The position numbers and the translations under genes were made by a program. From an uncultured Oscillospiraceae bacterium (GTDB lineage: Bacteria; Bacillota; Clostridia; Oscillospirales; Oscillospiraceae): a DNA stretch of 5,735 nt. Under the pieces are notes generated by a model. It saw nothing but the letters and a program-made list of their open reading frames with translations. It made no database searches and was not told the origin of the DNA. The first letter of the stretch is position 1, and each line of letters starts with the position of its first letter. Positions 1-5,735 of the stretch are shown here, piece after piece. The stretch covers positions 1-5,735 of the forward strand of contig CANQKJ010000142.1 in NCBI GenBank assembly GCA_947624465.1. The letters run 5' to 3'.

Positions 1-253
1 CGTCCGCACCGTCCACTACTTCGATATTCAGAGGAACGGGATGATCATCGACTGCCGGGTGTGCGCCGACGGGTTCCTCTACAACATGGTCCGGGCCATG
101 GTGGGCACCTGCATCTACGCCGCCGAAGGCAAGCTGGACCCGGCGGACATCCCGGAGATCCTGTCCTCCCGCAACCGCACGCTGGCCGGTCCCACCGCCC
201 CGCCGGACGGTCTCTACATGACCAACCTCTGGTACGCGGAAGACGTGCTGTGA
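1..253 (+). CDS. truA: tRNA pseudouridine synthase A, C-terminal part (5' end outside window)
   Basis: TruA converts uridine to pseudouridine at positions 38-40 in the anticodon stem-loop of many tRNAs, in the cytoplasm. Only the last 84 codons are present, read in the frame starting at base 2. The family is about 250 residues long, so the catalytic aspartate and the N-terminal half lie off the left edge. The visible part carries the hallmark block GFLYNMVRAMVG (visible residues 24-35), followed by a GKL...DIPEIL segment and the C-terminal GPTAPPDGLYM block that closes the TruA fold. The ATG at 41 is internal, because the frame stays open and TruA-like before it (VRTVHYFDIQ). The stop is TGA at 251-253. 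The next gene starts 45 bases downstream on the same strand, so the two are probably co-transcribed. The identification is firm because these motifs are specific to TruA. Confidence 0.95.
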   Translation, partial: VRTVHYFDIQRNGMIIDCRVCADGFLYNMVRAMVGTCIYAAEGKLDPADIPEILSSRNRTLAGPTAPPDGLYMTNLWYAEDVL

Positions 254-284
254 TCTTTCAGGCGTATATTCGCCCAAACACGGA

Positions 285-291
285 AAGGAGG
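285..291 (+). promoter_or_regulatory. Ribosome binding site for the DUF5711-like gene
   Basis: AAGGAGG, a near-complete Shine-Dalgarno sequence, ends 7 bases before the ATG at 299. It fixes that start. Apart from this site, the 254-298 gap holds nothing I recognise. Confidence 0.85.
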
Positions 292-298
292 GCGTCCC

Positions 299-1474
299 AT
301 GTCGGAACAGACCCCTCAGCAGCCCGAACAGAAAAAGAAGGCGACCGGCTTGCTCAAACGGCTGCTGGTGTTCCTGCTGGTGGCGGCGGTGGCCGTGGGC
401 GCGGTGGCGGCGGTGGTCTTCCGGGACCGGCTGAACATCGACAGCATCCGCCGCTGGCTGGAATACCGCACCCTGCTCCGCAATGACAGCGGCCAGGCCG
501 AGTCCTTCGTGTACGACGGCTCCATCGGCGACGCCTTCGCCGCCCTTGACAACGACCTGCTGGTCTGCTCCGGCAACGTCATCTCCCTCTACTCCGGCAG
601 CGGCACCCGGTACATCAGCCAGTCCGCCGCCATGGAACACCCGGTGGTGAACTCCAACGGCGCCCTGGCCGTGGCCTACGACGCCGGCGGCTCCTCCCTC
701 TATGTGCTGGGCGAGCGCTCCCTCATCTGGTCCGCAAATGACCTGGAGACCATCCTGTCCGCCCGGCTCAATAAAAGCGGCCAGCTCACCGTGGTCACCC
801 AGCCCAGCGGCTATCGCAGCGCGGTGACGGTGTACAGCGCCTCCTATGAGCCGGTGATGACCATCGAGCTGTCCTCCGCCCTGGCCATGGACGCCGCCCT
901 GTCCGACGACGGCAGGACCCTGGCCATCCTCACCGTGGGGCAGGAGAACGGCGCTTTCGCCACCACGCTGGAGTTCTACGGCCTTACCTATTCCGCCGGG
1001 GAGTTCACCCCCGACCTGACCTGTTCCCTGGGGGCGGCGGTGGCGCTGGATATAAAGCACACCTCCTCCCTGCTGTGGTGCCTGGGGGAACAGGGCCTCT
1101 CCGTGGTGGACCACGAGGGCAATACCTATTCCGCCATCTGGGCCAGCCGCTACCTGCGGCAGTACGACCTGGGCGGGGACGGCTTCGCCGCCGTGCTGGT
1201 GGGCCGCCACCGGGCGGGCAGCCAGGCGGAGCTGCTCATCATAGACGAAAAGGGCGAGACGAATTCCCTGGCGATCAACGAGCAGGTGCTGGCCATCTCG
1301 GCGGCCGGACGGTATGTGGCGGTGCTCACCGCCGACCGGCTGGATATCTACACCAGCGGCCTGGAGCTGTACAGCTCCCTGAAGGGCACCCAGGCCGCCC
1401 GTAATGTGCTGATGCTGGACAACGGCTCCGCCATCCTCCTGTCGGCGGACACCGCCGGCTTCTATGTGCCCTGA
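299..1474 (+). CDS. DUF5711-like membrane-anchored protein, probable beta-propeller
   Basis: This 391-residue protein has no established function. Residues 1-20 are polar and lysine-rich (EQKKK, LLKR). They are followed by one strongly hydrophobic helix at about 21-41, then FRDR. This is the pattern of a signal anchor with a short cytoplasmic tail and a large external domain. The external part, about 70-391, is a series of short beta-rich units with recurring forms such as NDLLVCSGNVISLYS, GALAVAYDAGG, DGRTLAILTVG and GRYVAVLTADRLDIYT, typical of WD40/PQQ-like propeller blades. The helix plus divergent propeller matches what I know of the DUF5711 family in clostridia. I assign it by overall pattern, not by a catalytic motif, and I see no enzyme active site. 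A propeller outside the membrane usually binds proteins or ligands, but the partner is unknown. The start follows a strong ribosome binding site. The CvpA-like gene begins 34 bases after the stop, so the two membrane proteins are likely co-expressed. Confidence 0.72.
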   Translation: MSEQTPQQPEQKKKATGLLKRLLVFLLVAAVAVGAVAAVVFRDRLNIDSIRRWLEYRTLLRNDSGQAESFVYDGSIGDAFAALDNDLLVCSGNVISLYSGSGTRYISQSAAMEHPVVNSNGALAVAYDAGGSSLYVLGERSLIWSANDLETILSARLNKSGQLTVVTQPSGYRSAVTVYSASYEPVMTIELSSALAMDAALSDDGRTLAILTVGQENGAFATTLEFYGLTYSAGEFTPDLTCSLGAAVALDIKHTSSLLWCLGEQGLSVVDHEGNTYSAIWASRYLRQYDLGGDGFAAVLVGRHRAGSQAELLIIDEKGETNSLAINEQVLAISAAGRYVAVLTADRLDIYTSGLELYSSLKGTQAARNVLMLDNGSAILLSADTAGFYVP

Positions 1475-1495
1475 CCTGCCCCGAAACAAGACTAC

Positions 1496-1500
1496 GGAGG
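1496..1500 (+). promoter_or_regulatory. Ribosome binding site that sets the cvpA-like start at 1509
   Basis: GGAGG lies 8 bases before the ATG at 1509. The frame is also open from an earlier ATG at 1464, inside the previous gene. That start would add 15 polar residues ahead of the first membrane helix and has no Shine-Dalgarno sequence in front of it, so 1509 is preferred. Confidence 0.85.
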
Positions 1501-1508
1501 TTCCCGCC

Positions 1509-2252
1509 ATGCCATCTTACATCTTTGACCTCATCATCATCGCCATCCTGGCGCTGTTCGCCTGGCGCGGCGCCAGCAGGGGGCTGATCCTGACCCTGTG
1601 CGGTCTGGCCGCCATCTTTGTGGCCTGGTTCGGCGCGCAGTTCCTCTCCAACGCCTTCTGCGAGCCGGTGGCGGGCATCATCCGGCCCGCCATCCTCCAG
1701 ACCATCGAGGAAAAGATCCCCGCGGCCGCCAAGCCCGCCATCCCTCAGGCGGTCACCGGTGTCACCGGCCCCGTGACGGGGACCGGGGACCAGGACGGCG
1801 GGGAACAGCAGCCCACCTATACCGTGGATCGCCTGATGGACGACATCAAGGACGCGGGGCTGTTCAAGGGGGTCTATCACTTCCTGCAAGAGGCGGTGGA
1901 GAAGGGCGAGGTCCATCCGGCTGCCTCCCAGACCCCGGCGGAGGCGGTGGCGGACTATATCGCCAAGGGAGTGTCCAAATCGGTGCTGTTCGCGCTGATC
2001 TTCCTGGCCATCACCATCGGCTGGTTCCTGCTGAGCCACGCCCTGGACCTGGCCTTCAAGCTGCCCATCCTGTCCCAGATCAATCTGATCGGCGGTCTGC
2101 TCATCGGCCTGGTGGAGGCGTCCCTGATCGTGATCGTGCTGGTGTGGCTGGGCCAGGTGGTGGACTGGATCCCGGCGGAGCCTGAGTCCCCTCTGCTGAA
2201 GCTGTTTACCGTCGACAACCTGTGGAAGCTGTGGGAGGACCTGCCCGTCTGA
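1509..2252 (+). CDS. CvpA family integral membrane protein
   Basis: This 247-residue protein belongs to the CvpA (colicin V production) family of inner-membrane proteins. Family members affect colicin V export and envelope tolerance in enterobacteria, but their molecular activity is not settled. Four hydrophobic segments are visible at about residues 3-19, 24-47, 156-177 and 192-217. The first pair is separated by the short basic turn WRGASRG, typical of CvpA. The fourth carries INLIGGLLIGLVEA, the glycine-rich CvpA signature near the C-terminus. Usual members have about 160-180 residues. The excess here is a polar stretch at about 60-155 between helices 2 and 3, with a Gly/Thr repeat (VTGVTGPVTGTG, 82-93) and then predicted amphipathic helices. 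By the usual CvpA topology this region would lie outside the membrane. The gene follows the DUF5711-like gene by 34 bases and precedes clpE by 133. Family membership is fairly sure; function is not. Confidence 0.82.
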   Translation: MPSYIFDLIIIAILALFAWRGASRGLILTLCGLAAIFVAWFGAQFLSNAFCEPVAGIIRPAILQTIEEKIPAAAKPAIPQAVTGVTGPVTGTGDQDGGEQQPTYTVDRLMDDIKDAGLFKGVYHFLQEAVEKGEVHPAASQTPAEAVADYIAKGVSKSVLFALIFLAITIGWFLLSHALDLAFKLPILSQINLIGGLLIGLVEASLIVIVLVWLGQVVDWIPAEPESPLLKLFTVDNLWKLWEDLPV

Positions 2253-2296
2253 CCGGCAGCCGGTGCCAATCTCTCCGGGGCGCGCCAAATCGTTTG

Positions 2297-2324
2297 AATA
2301 TTCCCACCATAATATTCACAACAC
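2297..2324 (+). repeat. Two tandem 14-bp direct repeats upstream of clpE
   Basis: The block at 2297-2310 (AATATTCCCACCAT) is followed immediately by 2311-2324 (AATATTCACAACAC). They match at 11 of 14 positions, and the first seven bases are identical. GAATATTC at 2296-2303 is also a perfect 8-bp palindrome. The repeats lie in an AT-rich island (about 2289-2345) in otherwise GC-rich DNA, about 60-90 bases before the clpE start. The spacing would suit an operator read on about one and a third helical turns. That role is an inference; chance repetition of AT-rich words is possible. Confidence 0.5.
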
Positions 2325-2337
2325 GTTCATAATTATC

Positions 2338-2346
2338 TGCTATGGT
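2338..2346 (+). promoter_or_regulatory. Possible extended -10 promoter element of clpE
   Basis: TGCTATGGT combines a TGn extension with a fair -10 hexamer (TATGGT, 2341-2346). Transcription would begin near 2353, leaving a leader of about 33 bases. The best -35-like hexamer is TTCACA at 2315-2320, but the spacing of 20 bases is too long, so the element would depend on the extended -10. It lies at the edge of the AT-rich island, where a promoter is expected, yet sequence alone does not prove it. No CtsR operator (paired GGTCAAA heptamers) or CIRCE element is present. Confidence 0.3.
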
Positions 2347-2372
2347 GTCCCCAAGAGAACACTTCCCCCGCG

Positions 2373-2379
2373 AAAGGAG
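2373..2379 (+). promoter_or_regulatory. Ribosome binding site that sets the clpE start at 2386
   Basis: AAAGGAG ends 6 bases before the ATG at 2386. The frame is open back to an ATG at 2263, but the 41 residues this would add (translated from the AT-rich intergenic island) resemble no Clp N-terminus and have no good ribosome binding site. The start at 2386 also places the zinc finger at the N-terminus, as in ClpE. Confidence 0.9.
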
Positions 2380-2385
2380 CAAGTT

Positions 2386-4926
<2,541 letters not shown>

Positions 4927-4940
4927 ATATAGGCATAAAG

Positions 4941-4966
4941 ATGGCCGCCCCGATCGGGGCGGCCAT
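4941..4966. terminator. Probable bidirectional intrinsic terminator between clpE and icd
   Basis: The 26 bases form a perfect palindrome centred on GATC (4952-4955). This gives an 11-bp, mostly G:C stem with a 4-base loop. On the plus strand it is followed by TTTCTTC, a short imperfect T-run, 14 bases after the clpE stop. On the minus strand it is followed by CTTTATG, a weaker T-run, 15 bases after the icd stop. Its position between two converging genes fits termination of both. Termination should be more efficient for clpE. Confidence 0.85.
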
Positions 4967-4981
4967 TTCTTCATATTCTAC

Positions 4982-5735
4982 TTACAGCCTCTCCCGGATG
5001 GCCCGGAGGAACTCCAGGCTGGTGACCTTCCGGGCGGGGGTCTCCCCCTCCCAGAGGCCGGCCAGGTCGCCGGTCATGACCCCGCTCTCGATGGTGTCGA
5101 CGCAGGCCTTCTCCAGCTTCTTGGCAAAGGCGGTCAGCTCCGGGATGTCGTCCAGCTCGCCCCGTTTGCCCAGGGCCCCCGTCCAGGCGAAGATGGTGGC
5201 CATGGGGTTGGTGGAGGTCTCCTCCCCTTTCAGGTACTTGTAGTAGTGCCGGGTGACGGTGCCGTGGGCAGCCTCGTACTCGAAATTCCCGTCTGGGGAC
5301 ACCAGCACCGAGGTCATCATGGCAAGGGAGCCGAAGGCGGTGGACACCATGTCGCTCATCACGTCGCCGTCGTAGTTCTTGCAGGCCCAGATGAAGCCGC
5401 CCTTGGAGCGGATGACCCGGGCCACCGCGTCGTCGATGAGGGTGTAGAAGTACTCGATGCCCTTCTCTTCAAAGGCCGCCTTGTACTCCGTCTCATAGAG
5501 GTCGGCGAAGATATCCTTGAACCGGTGGTCGTACTGCTTGGAGATGGTGTCCTTGGTGGAGAACCACAGGTCCTGCCCGGTGGACAGCGCGTACCGGAAG
5601 CAGGAGTGGGCGAAGGAGGTAATGGACTTGTCCAGGTTGAACTGGCCCTGGAGGACGCCGGGACCCTGGAAGTCGTTGATGGTCTGGCGGGTCTCGGTCC
5701 CGTCGGCGGCGGTGAACACCAGCTCGGCCTTCCCA
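4982..5735 (-). CDS. icd: NADP-dependent isocitrate dehydrogenase, C-terminal part (5' end outside window)
   Basis: The enzyme oxidatively decarboxylates isocitrate to 2-oxoglutarate and makes NADPH (EC 1.1.1.42) in the cytoplasm. In fermentative anaerobes this chiefly supplies 2-oxoglutarate for glutamate synthesis. About 250 C-terminal residues are visible. The homodimeric, eukaryote-like subfamily has a little over 400, so the start lies off the right edge. The GTG at 5719 is internal; the frame continues upstream as GKAEL. Visible family blocks are [37 protein letters not shown] (KNYDGDV at 5360-5380), [10 protein letters not shown] and [14 protein letters not shown]. Aspartates in LIDD and YDGDVMSD are the expected metal ligands. 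HGTVTRHY is the loop that contacts the 2'-phosphate of NADP in this subfamily, which supports NADP over NAD. No frameshift or stop breaks the frame. The gene converges on clpE and shares a terminator region with it. Its promoter is not in the window. Confidence 0.95.
   Translation of the reverse strand, partial: GKAELVFTAADGTETRQTINDFQGPGVLQGQFNLDKSITSFAHSCFRYALSTGQDLWFSTKDTISKQYDHRFKDIFADLYETEYKAAFEEKGIEYFYTLIDDAVARVIRSKGGFIWACKNYDGDVMSDMVSTAFGSLAMMTSVLVSPDGNFEYEAAHGTVTRHYYKYLKGEETSTNPMATIFAWTGALGKRGELDDIPELTAFAKKLEKACVDTIESGVMTGDLAGLWEGETPARKVTSLEFLRAIRERL

Noticed and set aside
261..274. GGCG-TATATT-CGCC in the truA to DUF5711 gap, as a hairpin or a -10 element
   Set aside because: The stem is only 4 bp, and no -35-like hexamer lies 16-18 bases upstream of TATATT. 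Probably chance.
1464..1508. Upstream ATG that would extend the CvpA-like protein by 15 residues and overlap the previous gene
   Set aside because: It has no ribosome binding site, and the added residues are polar and unlike a CvpA N-terminus. The ATG at 1509 has GGAGG at the right distance.
2252..2264. Small hairpin (ACCGG-CAG-CCGGT) just after the cvpA-like stop
   Set aside because: The stem is only 5 bp with a 3-base loop and no T-run follows, so it is not a convincing intrinsic terminator.
1326..2288. Open frame of about 320 codons on the minus strand opposite the cvpA-like gene
   Set aside because: Its product is low-complexity and rich in Gly, Asp, Gln, His and Arg, with no recognisable domain. 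The plus strand encodes a clear membrane protein, so this is a GC-bias shadow.
2263..2385. Upstream ATG that would extend the ClpE-type protein by 41 residues
   Set aside because: The extension is translated AT-rich intergenic DNA without family similarity. The ATG at 2386 has AAAGGAG in front and puts the zinc finger at the N-terminus.

Overview
The window looks like ordinary chromosome from a GC-rich anaerobic Firmicute, most likely of the Oscillospiraceae/Ruminococcaceae type (Flavonifractor, Oscillibacter or Lawsonibacter-like). This is inferred from three things: strong GGAGG ribosome binding sites, a strong G/C bias at third codon positions, and a ClpE-type chaperone next to a DUF5711-like protein and a CvpA-like protein. 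No rRNA or tRNA gene, CRISPR array, transposase, integrase or phage gene was seen. There are no gene-free stretches over 300 bases.

Layout. Positions 1-253 hold the 3' end of truA (tRNA pseudouridine synthase A), cut by the left edge. After 45 bases comes a membrane-anchored, probably beta-propeller protein of the DUF5711 type (299-1474). After 34 bases comes a CvpA-family multi-pass membrane protein (1509-2252). These three genes run the same way with short gaps and no convincing terminator between them, so they are probably one transcription unit. A 133-base gap with an AT-rich island (about 2289-2345) precedes a large AAA+ unfoldase of the ClpE type (2386-4926). It has an N-terminal CxxC-x22-CxxC zinc finger, two complete AAA+ modules, an LGF loop for docking ClpP, and a middle coiled coil that is long for ClpE. 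A near-perfect hairpin (4941-4966) sits in the 55-base gap and probably ends transcription from both sides. On the minus strand, converging on clpE, lies the 3' part of an NADP-dependent isocitrate dehydrogenase gene (4982-5735), cut by the right edge.

Function. The clearest system is protein quality control: ClpE would unfold damaged proteins and feed them to ClpP, which is encoded elsewhere. The two membrane proteins upstream have no established biochemical role. Their position between truA and clpE suggests an envelope-related unit, but this is context only. truA (tRNA modification) and icd (2-oxoglutarate and NADPH supply) are housekeeping genes.

I found no clear new system. The points most worth a second look are the hybrid architecture of the ClpE-like protein, a 14-bp tandem repeat in its upstream region where the usual CtsR and CIRCE heat-shock operators are absent, and a long extra loop in the CvpA-like protein.
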